A DNA stretch of 64,000 bases from an uncultured Verrucomicrobiales bacterium (GCA_937928545.1 CALGJQ010000025.1:1-64000); one strand, 5' to 3'. Positions 43,765-53,640 are shown, numbered from the stretch's first letter. Numbers and translations are program-made. The notes: generated from the sequence alone by a model not told the origin.

Positions 43765-44730
43765 ATGCCCCTCCACCTCAACATCGTCGCTCGCACCAAC
43801 GGAGTTGGCCTCGACCGTGATGTCGATCTCGTCCGTGAAGTCGCAGAGGCCGCCGGCCACCAAGTCACCGTCAGTCACTGCCGGGGAACCTCTCCGCTCT
43901 TCGCCATCCTTCCTCAAAAAACCCGCTTCGACGCTAATATCTTCATGGAGCGCGTCTTCACCCGCTGGATCGGAGCTGCGCAGACCAACATCCTCATTCC
44001 TAATCAGGAACGCTTCCCAGAACGCCATCTCGGGCGCTTGCAAAAAATCGACCACATCTTTTGCAAAACCGAGCACGGCCTCGAGACCTTTCAAAAGCAC
44101 CACTCCTCCTGCCACCTCACCCGCTTCACTTCGAAAGATCTCCTCGATGAGACCGTGACTCGCAAGCGACATTCTTTTTTTCACCTCGCCGGCCGCAGCA
44201 CCTTAAAAGGAACCAAAACCGTCCTCTCGGTATGGAAAAAGCACCCTGAATGGCCCAAGCTCACCCTTCTCCAGCATGCGGACAATGCTCCCTCCGAGGT
44301 CCCCAACAATGTCCGCCTCATCACAGACTATCTCTCAGACGAGGAAATCGTGCGTCTCGCCAATGAGCATCAATTCCACCTCTGCCCTTCCGAGTCAGAA
44401 GGCTGGGGCCACTACCTCGTCGAAGCGATGAGCTGCCGCGCTATCGTCATCACCACTGACGCCCCTCCCATGAATGAATTGGTCACCACTTCACATGGCC
44501 TCCTCAGCAAATGGAAGGACTCCGAAAAACGACACCTCGGCACCAACTTCTTTGTCGACCTCCATTTCTTGGAAGAACAAATCGAGCAAGCCCTCGGCCT
44601 AGATGAGAGCCAAATCGAGCAGCTAGGAAAGCGCGCCCGCGATTGGATGCTCACCAACGACTCCACCTTCCGCGAAACGCTCAACGAGCACCTCACAAGG
44701 CTCATCAAGCCTCGGCCCGCTCGGAAATAA
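43765..44730 (+). CDS. Glycosyltransferase (GT-B-like)
   Basis: 321 aa from the ATG at 43765 (MPLHLNIVARTNGVGLDRDVDLV); an earlier ATG at 43711 adds residues without family look. C-terminal domain shows HLAGRSTLKGTKTVLSVWKKHP and FHLCPSESEGWGHYLVEAMSCRAIVITTDAPPMNEL with the E-x7-E motif of GT4-like enzymes. Divergent from rmlB. Its last 26 bases overlap the end of the convergent ABC transporter gene. Confidence 0.8.
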   Translation: MPLHLNIVARTNGVGLDRDVDLVREVAEAAGHQVTVSHCRGTSPLFAILPQKTRFDANIFMERVFTRWIGAAQTNILIPNQERFPERHLGRLQKIDHIFCKTEHGLETFQKHHSSCHLTRFTSKDLLDETVTRKRHSFFHLAGRSTLKGTKTVLSVWKKHPEWPKLTLLQHADNAPSEVPNNVRLITDYLSDEEIVRLANEHQFHLCPSESEGWGHYLVEAMSCRAIVITTDAPPMNELVTTSHGLLSKWKDSEKRHLGTNFFVDLHFLEEQIEQALGLDESQIEQLGKRARDWMLTNDSTFRETLNEHLTRLIKPRPARK

Positions 44731-46444
44731 TCTCGCCCTGATCCAATTCGATCACGCGACTCGCGATCTTCGTTGTGGAAAGTCGATGCGCGATCAAAAG
44801 AGTGGTCCGGCCTTTTACAAGATCAGCCAACTCCTCCTGAATGATTGCTTCACTCTCGTTGTCGAGCGCACTTGTCGCCTCATCGAGAAGAAGAATGGGG
44901 GCATCCTTTAAAAAGGCCCGCGCAATGGCAATCCGCTGACGCTGCCCCCCCGAAAGACTCGTCCCCCTCTCGGAAACATCAGTCTCGTAGCCCTTCTCTT
45001 GCTCGAGAATAAAATCATGCGCATTGGCTCGTCTTGCAGCATCCTCAACCTCGGCATGAGACGCCCCAGGCTTTCCGATTAGAATATTTTCTTCAATTGT
45101 CCCCCTAAAAAGAACCGCCGTTTGCGAGACAATCGCCACCTTCTCGCGCAATTCACTTTTCTTCCAATCACGAACATCAATCCCACTCACCAAAACCGTC
45201 CCTGCCGTCGCGTCATAAAATCTCGGGATCAAATTAAAGAGACTCGATTTCCCTCCCCCACTCGGACCGATCAATGCCACACATTCCCCTGGCTGAATCG
45301 TCAAATTGATTCCTTTCAAAACCTCATCATCACCGTAACTAAAGCCGACCTCGTCCAACTGAATGAGGCTCCTGAACTCGGCCGGTCTCTTTGGAGAATC
45401 TGTTTCAGTTAGGTCATCCACCGCAAAAGTAATTTCTTCCAAGCGATCCAAGGAAACCTCCGCCTGCTTCAAATGACTTTGGATCGCCCCCAATTTTTTA
45501 ACCGGCTCATAGCAAAGATAGAGAGCCATCGCGATCGCCATAAAACTCGAAAGCTTCATCCCCTGCTGCGCCCCCAGATAAATCGCGACCGTTAGCCCTA
45601 CTACCGAGACAAATTCCACAACCGGAGAAATCAGCTGGCGATACTTCACCACCTTCATCGAGTAGCGAATAATCACCTTCACCCGCTCTCGAAACTTCTG
45701 CACCACCGATTCCTGCATGTTGTAGGCTCGGATTTCCATTGGGGCTTGAATCGATTCCGAGACTTGCCCACTCAAATCCCCCGCACTGGCCTGCAACACT
45801 TTCGCCTTCGAACCCAATTTCTTAGCAATTGCCCGCAGTGGAAAGACACAAATTGGAATCGAAAACACCGCAAACAAGACCAAAGAAGTCCCCTGATTCG
45901 ACATCGCTTCGGAAAGCAAAAACGCCAAAGCAAACATGAGAGTCGCCGGTTGTTTTATCAAATCGACGGCCACTTTGCCGACAGTTCCTCTGACCACCTC
46001 AGCGTCCCCAACAAGACGAGCGAGAAGGTCCCCCGCCTGATGCTTGTGGAAAAATGACACCGGCAATGATTGCAGCTTCGTGAACACCTCATCGCGAATC
46101 TTCTCCAAAAAACGAAAGCCACAAAAACTAATGAGGTAGGTATTGGTGAAACCAGCTACTGCACGAATCAGGAACATCAGTGGTAGCCACGCGCAAGCCA
46201 CAAGCAAGAGCCACTCTCCCGAAAAGCTCTCAAACCAATTCTGTAAGGACTCCACAAAAAAACTGGACTTAGTCTCCTCATCGCCAGCCTGATCATCTTC
46301 AAAAATAAGAGGAAAAACGACCTTCGCAGCGAGTGGCAAACCCGCACCGGTAGCCGCCGCATAAAACAAGCCAGCGATGACACTCCCAATGAAGTGCCAT
46401 TTCACGGGCTTAAAATATTTCAGATAAGGCAAAAATCGCTTCAT
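44705..46444 (-). CDS. ABC transporter ATP-binding/permease protein (MsbA-like)
   Basis: 579-aa half-transporter with six membrane segments in residues about 15-300 followed by an ATPase domain: Walker A GPSGGGKSSLF, signature TSLSGGQRQRIAIARAF, Walker B ILLLDEATSALD, and switch His in LIAHRLST. Within an LPS cluster this is probably the lipid A-core flippase MsbA, moving LPS precursors across the inner membrane. Start ATG at 46444; divergent from kdsD. Confidence 0.9.
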   Translation of the reverse strand: MKRFLPYLKYFKPVKWHFIGSVIAGLFYAAATGAGLPLAAKVVFPLIFEDDQAGDEETKSSFFVESLQNWFESFSGEWLLLVACAWLPLMFLIRAVAGFTNTYLISFCGFRFLEKIRDEVFTKLQSLPVSFFHKHQAGDLLARLVGDAEVVRGTVGKVAVDLIKQPATLMFALAFLLSEAMSNQGTSLVLFAVFSIPICVFPLRAIAKKLGSKAKVLQASAGDLSGQVSESIQAPMEIRAYNMQESVVQKFRERVKVIIRYSMKVVKYRQLISPVVEFVSVVGLTVAIYLGAQQGMKLSSFMAIAMALYLCYEPVKKLGAIQSHLKQAEVSLDRLEEITFAVDDLTETDSPKRPAEFRSLIQLDEVGFSYGDDEVLKGINLTIQPGECVALIGPSGGGKSSLFNLIPRFYDATAGTVLVSGIDVRDWKKSELREKVAIVSQTAVLFRGTIEENILIGKPGASHAEVEDAARRANAHDFILEQEKGYETDVSERGTSLSGGQRQRIAIARAFLKDAPILLLDEATSALDNESEAIIQEELADLVKGRTTLLIAHRLSTTKIASRVIELDQGEIISERAEA

Positions 46445-46530
46445 CAGTGCTGAGAAGACTAAACGAGCAGCGAGAGATCACCAGACTTACTTGGATTGAC
46501 CCTCAGCGCCCCTTCGGGCAGAGTTCCTCT

Positions 46531-47502
46531 GTGGATTTGATTGAAAAAGCCCGCTCCGTGCTCACTATCGAGGCCTCGCAACTCCAGCGACTCGCCGAAC
46601 GAATAGACGGCAACTTCACCCAAGCGGTCGAAGCCTTAGAAAGGACCCTTTTGGATTCTCGAAAAATCGTTATCATCGGCGTCGGCAAATCCGAAAATAT
46701 CGGCAAAAAATTCGTTGCCACTCTTAACAGCACAGGTGCCACCGCCGTGAATCTTAGCTGCCTCAATGCTCTCCACGGTGACCTCGGAGTTCTTTCCACC
46801 GGCGATCTCGTTGTTGCCCTCAGTTATTCGGGCGAGACCCCCGAAATGATCAATCTACTTCCTCATATTAAAAAGCGGGCCACCCAAATCATTGCTATCA
46901 CCGGAGCCACCGCTTCGACTCTCGCGAAACATAGCGACCTCGTTCTCGACACCCACGTCGAGGAAGAAGCCTGCCCCCTCCAACTCGCGCCCACTTCCAG
47001 TTCTACCAACATGCTCGGCCTCTGCGACGCTCTCGCGATGGTTCTCTTAGAAAAACGCGGATTCCGAGCCGAGGACTTCGCCGAGCTCCACCCTGGTGGA
47101 AGCTTAGGAAAATATCTCCTCACCCGTGTCGGAGACATCATGAGAACTGGCTCCGCCTTAGCGAAGGTGTCAGAAACAGCCAGTGTTCAGACCGCGGTCT
47201 TAAGCATGCTGGAAGCCCGCGCAGGTGCCGTCGTCATCGTTAAAGAGGACCAATCACTCGCTGGAATCTTCACCCATGGCGACTTTGTCCGTGGCTACCA
47301 AACCGATCGCGAAATTGGAGACGCTCTGATCGTTGACCACATGACTCAAAACCCAATCACGGTCCAAGAAAACGACCTCGCTGTTGAAGTGATTAAAATC
47401 CTCCGCGACCATCGCATTGACGATTTGATTGCCTTGAATGAGGAAGGTCAAACCGTGGGCTTGATCGATGTCCAAGACCTTTCACGCCGAGGACTAGCCT
47501 AA
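46531..47502 (+). CDS. kdsD: Arabinose-5-phosphate isomerase KdsD (KpsF/GutQ family)
   Basis: Converts ribulose-5-phosphate to arabinose-5-phosphate for Kdo synthesis. The GTG at 46531 gives 323 aa (VDLIEKARSVLTIEASQLQ), matching the family, and leaves an 86-bp divergent gap for promoters; the GTG at 46447 would leave only 2 bp. SIS domain with IIGVGKSENIGKKFVATLNSTG, LHGDLGVLSTGDLVVALSYSGET and LAPTSSSTNMLGLCDALA, then two CBS domains (GDIMRTG onward). Fits the LPS role of the region. Confidence 0.92.
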   Translation: MDLIEKARSVLTIEASQLQRLAERIDGNFTQAVEALERTLLDSRKIVIIGVGKSENIGKKFVATLNSTGATAVNLSCLNALHGDLGVLSTGDLVVALSYSGETPEMINLLPHIKKRATQIIAITGATASTLAKHSDLVLDTHVEEEACPLQLAPTSSSTNMLGLCDALAMVLLEKRGFRAEDFAELHPGGSLGKYLLTRVGDIMRTGSALAKVSETASVQTAVLSMLEARAGAVVIVKEDQSLAGIFTHGDFVRGYQTDREIGDALIVDHMTQNPITVQENDLAVEVIKILRDHRIDDLIALNEEGQTVGLIDVQDLSRRGLA

Positions 47503-48107
47503 AACTGAAGACCCCGTCGCTCTCTCGAAGACAAAGTCATCGGGAGCGTCTCATGAAGAAGCGCGGCGAAAAGAATCAAGAGGGCTCCATTCATCTCTAA
47601 AAGCTCTTCGATCATGTTCGAATGCATACGTTCGAAAACCGCTCCCACGATAAGAAGCAAGCCTCCAGCCAAGGCCATCAGGATGACCTTCGATTTTAAC
47701 AAATTCTTAAACCGGAGACCGGATCGGCCTTCTTCTGAAAAAAACATGGAAACAAGCAGAAGCAAAAACAGGAGGGAAAACAGAATATCGCGACCCGTTC
47801 CCGTCGACAAGGTGATCAACAAATAAGGAATGTTGAAATCCTCACAATCCAGCTCTCGGATGAAAAACAAAAGGCTCGTGAGAGCAAAAAACAAAGTCAA
47901 CTTCCGTTCCAGCCCCTGCCGGTGAAAGCTTCGGAAAAAAGTGAGGACACTTGCAAATAGGTAACAAAAGGCTGAGGTGCATTCTACAAACTCGCCCTCG
48001 TCGTAGATGACATGATTACCGCAGGAAAAAACTTCGTGCAAAATGAGGATGTTAAGCGTGACTAACACCGCCGCCATCATCGAATATATCCCAGCCCCTG
48101 CGGTCAC
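47499..48107 (-). CDS. Integral membrane protein of unknown function
   Basis: 202 aa with about five or six hydrophobic segments: MMAAVLVTLNILILHEV, CYLFASVLTFFR, LTLFFALTSLLFFI, DILFSLLFLLLLVSMFF, VILMALAGGLLLIVGAV, and GALLILFAALLHE. A charged patch SEEGRSGLRFKNLLKSK lies on one side. I do not recognise the family. The start may be the GTG at 48107 or the ATG at 48080. Convergent with kdsD, overlapping its stop by 4 nt. Confidence 0.65.
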   Translation of the reverse strand: MTAGAGIYSMMAAVLVTLNILILHEVFSCGNHVIYDEGEFVECTSAFCYLFASVLTFFRSFHRQGLERKLTLFFALTSLLFFIRELDCEDFNIPYLLITLSTGTGRDILFSLLFLLLLVSMFFSEEGRSGLRFKNLLKSKVILMALAGGLLLIVGAVFERMHSNMIEELLEMNGALLILFAALLHETLPMTLSSRERRGLQF

Positions 48108-48175
48108 AGGGGAACTTTAACCTTCATCGGCAGCCCCCACAAGCCCGAAGCCCCAAATGTCTTTCGTGAGCCTTA

Positions 48176-49498
48176 TTACTTTGCCGAAAGATCGACACGC
48201 ACGAGTTCCTTATCGTTCCGCATAAAAATCGCCTTATCAGAAAAGGCTGGCCCACTCCACACCACCGGACGACCGAAAGCCTCATTCGTAGGTTCGAGAA
48301 CATGCTGACGCCCAAGCTCTTTGTAACCGTCTTTCGAAAGCTGAGCGAGAATCAGATCCCCCGCCTCGTTCACCAACCAGAAATTCCCGCTCGGTTCATG
48401 TCGCGTCAGATAAACCGTTCCGTGTCTTCCGCCCTTTCGGTGTTCCTCTGCGAGCGTTGGCTCTTTCGTCTCCCAGTAGCGCTCCCCATCTTCGACCGAA
48501 GCTGCGATGAGATTACTCGAATCAATATCGGACCCATAAATCACCCCATCCACCACCAAGGGAGTGCTATTGCAACAATACATCGCGGTCTTTGGTTTTC
48601 CTCGCCACAAAAACTTGGCCGCTGGCTTACTTTCGTCCAATTCGATCATCGCACCGACTCGTCCGATCCCACTCGCAAAAAGCTTATTGCCCGAAAGCTG
48701 GGGCGTCATCACCGCCATCCCATAGTTTGGCTTCAGCGGTAAACTCCAGTAGGTCTCCCCTGTTTTAGGATTCAACGAGTTCATCGACTCGGCGTGCCAA
48801 ATCAAGAGTTGCTCCACCCCTCCGATCTTCACAAGAGAAGGAGGACAGTATCCCTGCGAACGAGCGTCCAGAGCCTTCCACTTCACCGCTCCTGTTTTAG
48901 CATCAAAGGCAACAGCCACACTTCCTTTCCCACCCACCACACAATAAACCGTATCTCCTACGACCAAGGGATGAGCTGAAAAGCCCCAAATCGGCAAACC
49001 CGCTCCAAAGTCTTTCTGAAAATCTTTTTCCCACTTCTTCTCCCCCGTCTTCGCATCAAGAACCACAAGATGTCCCATTCCGCCCAAGAAGTAGACCTGT
49101 CCATCCACCACCGTCGGAGTGGCACGAGGGCCCCCAGGGTAGGAAAGGTTGTAAGGTCGGTCCGTTTCGAATTTCCAAATCTCCTCCCCCGTCTTGGCAT
49201 CGAGACAGAGGAGTCGTTCCTTCCCTTCCCACGGCACCGCTTTTCCAGGGTTGTTGACTAATTCCCCCTTGGTCCGCTCATAATCTGACAGATAAACACG
49301 ATCCCCCACCACCGCTGGTCCCGAATACCCCCAACCCACCGGAACTCTCCAAACGACTGGTGCTCCTTCCTTTGGGAGATCATTTCGGATGCCATCTTCT
49401 CTCCAAACTCCGTCCGCTTTCTCACCCATCCAACGTGGCCAATCATCTGCAGAAGCAGTCAAAACACCGGCAGCAAGAAGAGAGAAAAGAACTTTCAT
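48176..49498 (-). CDS. Exported PQQ-binding-like beta-propeller (BamB-like) protein
   Basis: 440 aa from the ATG at 49498, which gives a signal peptide (MKVLFSLLAAGVLTASADDWP). The body is an eight-bladed propeller of PQQ-like repeats: LLCLDAKTGEEIWKFETD, LVVLDAKTGEKKWEKDF, AVAFDAKTGAVKWKALD, SLNPKTGETYWSLPL, VEDGERYWETKE. These A-x-D-x-K-T-G-x-x-x-W repeats are common in PVC bacteria. Could be a scaffold or a true PQQ-less enzyme; function unknown. No partner genes in the same operon. Confidence 0.88.
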   Translation of the reverse strand: MKVLFSLLAAGVLTASADDWPRWMGEKADGVWREDGIRNDLPKEGAPVVWRVPVGWGYSGPAVVGDRVYLSDYERTKGELVNNPGKAVPWEGKERLLCLDAKTGEEIWKFETDRPYNLSYPGGPRATPTVVDGQVYFLGGMGHLVVLDAKTGEKKWEKDFQKDFGAGLPIWGFSAHPLVVGDTVYCVVGGKGSVAVAFDAKTGAVKWKALDARSQGYCPPSLVKIGGVEQLLIWHAESMNSLNPKTGETYWSLPLKPNYGMAVMTPQLSGNKLFASGIGRVGAMIELDESKPAAKFLWRGKPKTAMYCCNSTPLVVDGVIYGSDIDSSNLIAASVEDGERYWETKEPTLAEEHRKGGRHGTVYLTRHEPSGNFWLVNEAGDLILAQLSKDGYKELGRQHVLEPTNEAFGRPVVWSGPAFSDKAIFMRNDKELVRVDLSAK

Positions 49499-49539
49499 CT
49501 CTCGAAAGTGCCGCCGCACCAAAAAATGTCAAACCACGA

Positions 49540-50187
49540 CTAATTCAGCTTCTTTTGAAACTCCACTTCCCCATCCGTTAGATCTTCCAAGCGAGTTTTA
49601 ATAATCCGTTCTGCTTCTTCCAAAATATCGCTATTCTGGATCGCATCGATTCTCGCCTGTTGATGAAGCATATTCGTGGCATGCTCACGGTCCTTTTCAT
49701 TCAGACGATTCAAAGTTCCGCTACTCGAAAAGAAGGTGTCGTAGTTCAAAAGGGTCACCCCTAGAAGCCGAGGCTCAGGCCATTCCCCTACCGCTTGATT
49801 ACCCTTCAGCTCGAAGCCATCAAATTCACTCAGGTCGTAACCTGCCTTCACTTCGAAATCCCCCTTCAGAATAAAGATCTTCTTGGAACGCAGCCAAGTG
49901 CTTTCAAATTTCACCACCGTCTGGGTCCGGCGCTTCACCACGACCAACTCGCGAGTTTCTGAGCTATCAAGCGTAAGCGTATAACCATCGACTTTCACCT
50001 CACTGTTCGTCACCGAGCCCAAAGCCTCTTCTAACTTCTTCAAGGGACTCCCGATCTTCGAGACCGGTTTCGCGATAAAAAAGTGGAAAGCCGCCATCCC
50101 TGCGATCCCCAAAAGAACCAAAACTGTGAAGTATTTGAAGTAGCGGTCAATCGCGCCCCTGCTTCCTCGATCGTGTTTATCTCTCAT
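49540..50187 (-). CDS. DUF4230 membrane-anchored protein
   Basis: 215 aa with one membrane segment (YFKYFTVLVLLGIAGMAAFHFFIA, about 16-39) and a periplasmic domain fitting DUF4230: ELVVVKRRTQTVVKFESTWLRSKKIFILKGDFEVKAGYDLSEF, then LGVTLLNYDTFFSSSGTLNRLNEKDREHATNMLHQQARIDA. Function of the family is not known to me. Lies 41 bp upstream of the propeller gene on the same strand. Confidence 0.72.
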   Translation of the reverse strand: MRDKHDRGSRGAIDRYFKYFTVLVLLGIAGMAAFHFFIAKPVSKIGSPLKKLEEALGSVTNSEVKVDGYTLTLDSSETRELVVVKRRTQTVVKFESTWLRSKKIFILKGDFEVKAGYDLSEFDGFELKGNQAVGEWPEPRLLGVTLLNYDTFFSSSGTLNRLNEKDREHATNMLHQQARIDAIQNSDILEEAERIIKTRLEDLTDGEVEFQKKLN

Positions 50188-50245
50188 AAATAGTGTTCGT
50201 TGCCTAAGCGAGGCAATCCTTTGCTCTTGCCTTAAACCTTGCGGA

Positions 50246-50776
50246 GTGTTGACTAGCTCGCAAGTAAAACAAACCGTGACTGCATTCGAAATCTATCAGA
50301 AAATCGACCCTTCCCTCATCAGCGACATGTTTCTCTGGATCCGGGAAAATGATCGCCCTCTCTATAAATCAGTGATCGCTACTCTCACTGCCAACCGTCG
50401 CTTGCGACCCGTTTTTGTGGAAAAAAAGCCGGTCCCAGAGCAGATCGCCTGGCTTCATAAGGCCCTCAAACTAAAAACCAGCGACACGGTTGGAGAGCAC
50501 CTCTTTCAAGTCTACTTCATGAAAGGCCACCAAGATCTCCTCATCGCTTTCTGCGATGGTATGGGCATCAAACACGATGGTGAAGGTTCCGTAGACGGCG
50601 CCCTTCCTGAAACTCTCGACGACGAAAAACTCAAGACCACCATCGATACCCTCGTCGGATCTCACGACCCAAAAATTGTCACGCTCTATCTTCAGGTTTT
50701 CAACCTGCAAACCGCCACCGGTTGGAACAATCTTAGCGGACTGCTAGAATCTGACGATCGTCTCAAGCTCGCCTAA
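50246..50776 (+). CDS. Conserved-looking protein of unknown function
   Basis: 176 aa, soluble, mostly helical (ISDMFLWIRENDRPLYKSVIATLTANRRLRPVFVEKKPVPEQIAWLHKAL), with TSDTVGEHLFQVYFMKGHQDLLIAFCDGMGI and an ending that looks domain-like. I do not recognise it. Start is uncertain: GTG at 50246, TTG at 50249 or GTG at 50276 (VTAFEIYQKIDP) are all possible. GGAG at 50243 is too close to the first. Its last 4 bases overlap the end of the convergent aminotransferase gene. Confidence 0.6.
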   Translation: MLTSSQVKQTVTAFEIYQKIDPSLISDMFLWIRENDRPLYKSVIATLTANRRLRPVFVEKKPVPEQIAWLHKALKLKTSDTVGEHLFQVYFMKGHQDLLIAFCDGMGIKHDGEGSVDGALPETLDDEKLKTTIDTLVGSHDPKIVTLYLQVFNLQTATGWNNLSGLLESDDRLKLA

Positions 50777-52014
50777 GAGTTCAACTGGCTTTTGACAGTC
50801 TCGATCCCAAAGCTCACTTCCTCCTCCGAAATCACAAAAGGAGGAGTGAACGAGAGCACCTTTCCTTCTGGCCCATCAGCCAGAAAAAGGAGTCCTTTTG
50901 ACAAGAGATCCACCAGCAAGGGCCCGGCGTTCTTTCGCAGTTCCACTCCCCACATCATTCCCCGTCCTCTTACCTCAACGATCTCTTTGTGATCTAACTT
51001 CTTAAGAGATTTCTCCAGAACCCGACTCGCTCGCTCAACCATCGAAATCGTCTCTGGCCTCGCCAAAATTTCGAGCGATTTCAGGGCCATCGCACAGCCC
51101 ACGGGATGCCCTAAGAAAGTACTCGTATGCAAAGCTTCCCCCTCACTCTCAGGCCACTGATCCATCACCTCGGCCTTTCCTACGCAGGCCGAAATAGGAA
51201 AACCTCCACTCATAGCCTTCCCCACGCAAACCAGATCAGGAACCACCTCATCCCACTCGCACGCAAACCACTTCCCTGTCCGATGAAAGCCCGTATAAAT
51301 TTCATCAAAAATCAAAAGAGCTCCGTGATCATCGCACCACTGCCGCAGAGCCTCTAGAAAGCCAGCCGGAGGCAACACCTTCCCGCCCCGCCCCTGAATC
51401 GGCTCCACCAAGACCGCCCCGATTGAATCATCGTCCGGCAGATCAAAAGACCCAAAAGGAACCCGCGTCGTCACCTCGGCCAGTTGATCTCCAAAAGGCC
51501 CTCTAAATTTTTCCAAATCAGTTCCCAGCAAACTCCCATAACCCAAGCCATGGTATCCTCTCGAAAACGCCATCACCCCTGCCTTTCCGCTCGCCAGTCG
51601 CGCCGTCTTCAATGCCGTCTCGACTGCCTCAAAGCCCGAATTCGATAAAACAACCTTCCCCCGCCCCTTCCCCCAACGCTCAAAGGTCAGTTCCGAAAGC
51701 TTGGCACAAAGCTCTCCCTTCAAAGCCGTCGGATGCACATCTCCCATCCCGTGCAAAAGTTTACCAGCTTGCTCGTTCATCGCCTCCACAATTTCCGGAT
51801 TCCGATGCCCCAATCCCGCAACCCCAAAGGCACTCGTGAAATCCAAAAAGCGATTCCCATCCGCATCCCAAACGTTCGTTCCTTCAGCCCTCTCCCAAAA
51901 CACCGGCCAAGACTCGTCCTGATAAGTCACATTGTGACTCTCATACTCACGCAAGCGAGTTCCCAACTCTCGTGAACGAGGCCCAGGAATCGTAGTCTTT
52001 AGGTCAGGAATCAT
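50773..52014 (-). CDS. Class III pyridoxal-phosphate aminotransferase
   Basis: 413 aa of the omega-aminotransferase type (4-aminobutyrate/ornithine-like): FTSAFGVAGLGHRNPEI, SNSGFEAVETALKTARLASGKAGV, LIFDEIYTGFHRTGKWFACEWDEVVPDLVCVGKAMSGGFPISACVGK with the PLP lysine in GKAMSGG, and STFLGHPVGCAMALKSLE. The substrate cannot be told from the sequence. Ends 3 bp before the ATG... side of the rhomboid gene's stop, so the two are closely spaced on the same strand. Confidence 0.88.
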   Translation of the reverse strand: MIPDLKTTIPGPRSRELGTRLREYESHNVTYQDESWPVFWERAEGTNVWDADGNRFLDFTSAFGVAGLGHRNPEIVEAMNEQAGKLLHGMGDVHPTALKGELCAKLSELTFERWGKGRGKVVLSNSGFEAVETALKTARLASGKAGVMAFSRGYHGLGYGSLLGTDLEKFRGPFGDQLAEVTTRVPFGSFDLPDDDSIGAVLVEPIQGRGGKVLPPAGFLEALRQWCDDHGALLIFDEIYTGFHRTGKWFACEWDEVVPDLVCVGKAMSGGFPISACVGKAEVMDQWPESEGEALHTSTFLGHPVGCAMALKSLEILARPETISMVERASRVLEKSLKKLDHKEIVEVRGRGMMWGVELRKNAGPLLVDLLSKGLLFLADGPEGKVLSFTPPFVISEEEVSFGIETVKSQLNS

Positions 52015-52017
52015 AAG

Positions 52018-53187
52018 CTAGCTCCTCATCATCAAAATTGCTCCCAAGCCAGAAAGCAGAACCAAACAAAGTGCCACTCCTCCCACCACCGCATCCCTCT
52101 TCAAGATCACTGGACGATGTGGAGAAGACGACTTCGGAAACACCAAAAAAGCATAAACCGCCCCAGTCACCAAACCTCCAAAATGGGCTGCATTATCAAT
52201 AAACTGAAACCCCACAAATCCGATCACCACAAGTGATCCTAAAATCCCGAGCAATCGTCGCCTCGCCGGCCGCGGAACTAAAGGACGATGCAGGGTTTCA
52301 AAGACCAACAGAAATCCCAACAAGCCGCAAACCACTCCTGAAACGCCCACCGAAATCTGATCCGGCATCCAAGAAATGGTTGCCCATCCCGCCCCAATCA
52401 TGCTGAGAAAAAAGACCGTCGCGAGATGAGTCCACCTTGCCAATATTTCAACCCGCCGAGCCAAATACCACAGCGCGCTCGCGTTAAGAAGAAAGTGGAT
52501 CAGATTTCCATGCATGAAGGCCGCTGTAAAAACCCGCCATGATTCTCCCCCGGTATACCTCGCCTTATCCAAACCAGCCTCGCTAATCCCAAAACCTGGG
52601 GTCAAAAATTGCGTTATCGCAACCAAGCCTAACAAACCAAGTAAGACCATCGTAATGAATGTCCGCTGAGATCCCATCCAGAGATCAAAGCGCGACTCAG
52701 GAATCTCCTCGGCCAAATTTTCTCGATCAAAATCGCGAAGCGACTTCTTACCTTTATAGCTCTCCCACCACGGCCTCGCCGTAAAATAGAGGAAGCCAAA
52801 CGCGATCATCACGAGAAAATGAAAGCTCTCGAATCCAAATGGCCTCCCGCCTCTCCATGCCGAATAAAGCGCGTAAAGAAGAAGAATTCCAGTAATCGGC
52901 AAGGTCTTCTTCGCCTCCTCATCATCATCTTGAGCAAAAATGGCGCGACGCTTTTTTAAGACCCCAAACATCTCCGGAACTTCTTCCGGAGCCACAAGCC
53001 GCTCATGCTCAGGAGTCCAAATCCAAGCGAGACGCCCTTTCCCACTTTCCAAGTACGACTTCAACTCATCAAAAGACTCGAAGGGCAATTCCTTTCCCTT
53101 GTCGTCAACAGACCCGTAAGGAGAACTTTGGGGTTTCAGCGAAAATGCTTCCTCCCTCGCCCAAGCTGGCAGACCTGGGTCACTCAT
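52018..53187 (-). CDS. Rhomboid-family intramembrane serine protease with extra N-terminal domain
   Basis: 389 aa. Residues about 15-80 form a soluble domain (YGSVDDKGKELPFESFDELKSYLESGKGRLAWIWTPEHERLV) that recalls a GYF-like or SH3-like module. Two membrane segments follow (about 95-130), then the rhomboid core: FTAAFMHGNLIHFLLNASALW with His and Asn, SVGVSGVVCGLLGF with the catalytic GxSG, and DNAAHFGGLVTGAVYA with the second catalytic His. It cuts transmembrane substrates. Upstream of the aminotransferase by 3 bp and downstream of secG. Confidence 0.88.
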   Translation of the reverse strand: MSDPGLPAWAREEAFSLKPQSSPYGSVDDKGKELPFESFDELKSYLESGKGRLAWIWTPEHERLVAPEEVPEMFGVLKKRRAIFAQDDDEEAKKTLPITGILLLYALYSAWRGGRPFGFESFHFLVMIAFGFLYFTARPWWESYKGKKSLRDFDRENLAEEIPESRFDLWMGSQRTFITMVLLGLLGLVAITQFLTPGFGISEAGLDKARYTGGESWRVFTAAFMHGNLIHFLLNASALWYLARRVEILARWTHLATVFFLSMIGAGWATISWMPDQISVGVSGVVCGLLGFLLVFETLHRPLVPRPARRRLLGILGSLVVIGFVGFQFIDNAAHFGGLVTGAVYAFLVFPKSSSPHRPVILKRDAVVGGVALCLVLLSGLGAILMMRS

Positions 53188-53208
53188 CGCCTAATCGAGG
53201 CTAGAGGC

Positions 53209-53640
53209 TTATTGATTCAGTGGAGCCTCTCCCTCCACTGGAGCAGCTTCGCCACCTTCGGGAGCTTCCTTTTCGACGGCCTCTTCAGGAGCTACCGCGG
53301 TGTCAGTAAGATCCGCAATGTCCGGATTCGCAGGAGCTTCCGTAGGAGCCTTTGCGGTCGATCCTCCATCAGAGGCGAAGTTCTTACCCTCGATTGAATT
53401 GCGCTTTCCCATCAAAATCGCCAAAACGAGCGAAAACACGAAAAAGAGAGTGCCGAGATAAACGGTTCCTTTTTGAAGAACATCAGTCGTCCGAGCTCCC
53501 CAAGCAGCATCCGTCATTCCTGAACCAAAAGCGGCACCAAGACCTTCTTGTTTAGGACGTTGCATGAGGATCACAAGAATCAGCAAGACGCTCACAACGA
53601 TGTGAGCGATGACCACGAGAGTGATTGAAATATCGAGCAT
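53209..53640 (-). CDS. secG: Preprotein translocase subunit SecG with long acidic tail
   Basis: 143 aa. First about 75 residues are SecG: ISITLVVIAHIVVSVLLILVILMQRPKQEGLGAAFGSG then a second membrane segment (VYLGTLFFVFSLVLAILMG). The remaining about 65 residues are an acidic Ala/Pro/Glu tail (TDTAVAPEEAVEKEAPEGGEA) not needed for the SecYEG role. Probably in an operon with the rhomboid protease gene 21 bp downstream. Confidence 0.92.
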   Translation of the reverse strand: MLDISITLVVIAHIVVSVLLILVILMQRPKQEGLGAAFGSGMTDAAWGARTTDVLQKGTVYLGTLFFVFSLVLAILMGKRNSIEGKNFASDGGSTAKAPTEAPANPDIADLTDTAVAPEEAVEKEAPEGGEAAPVEGEAPLNQ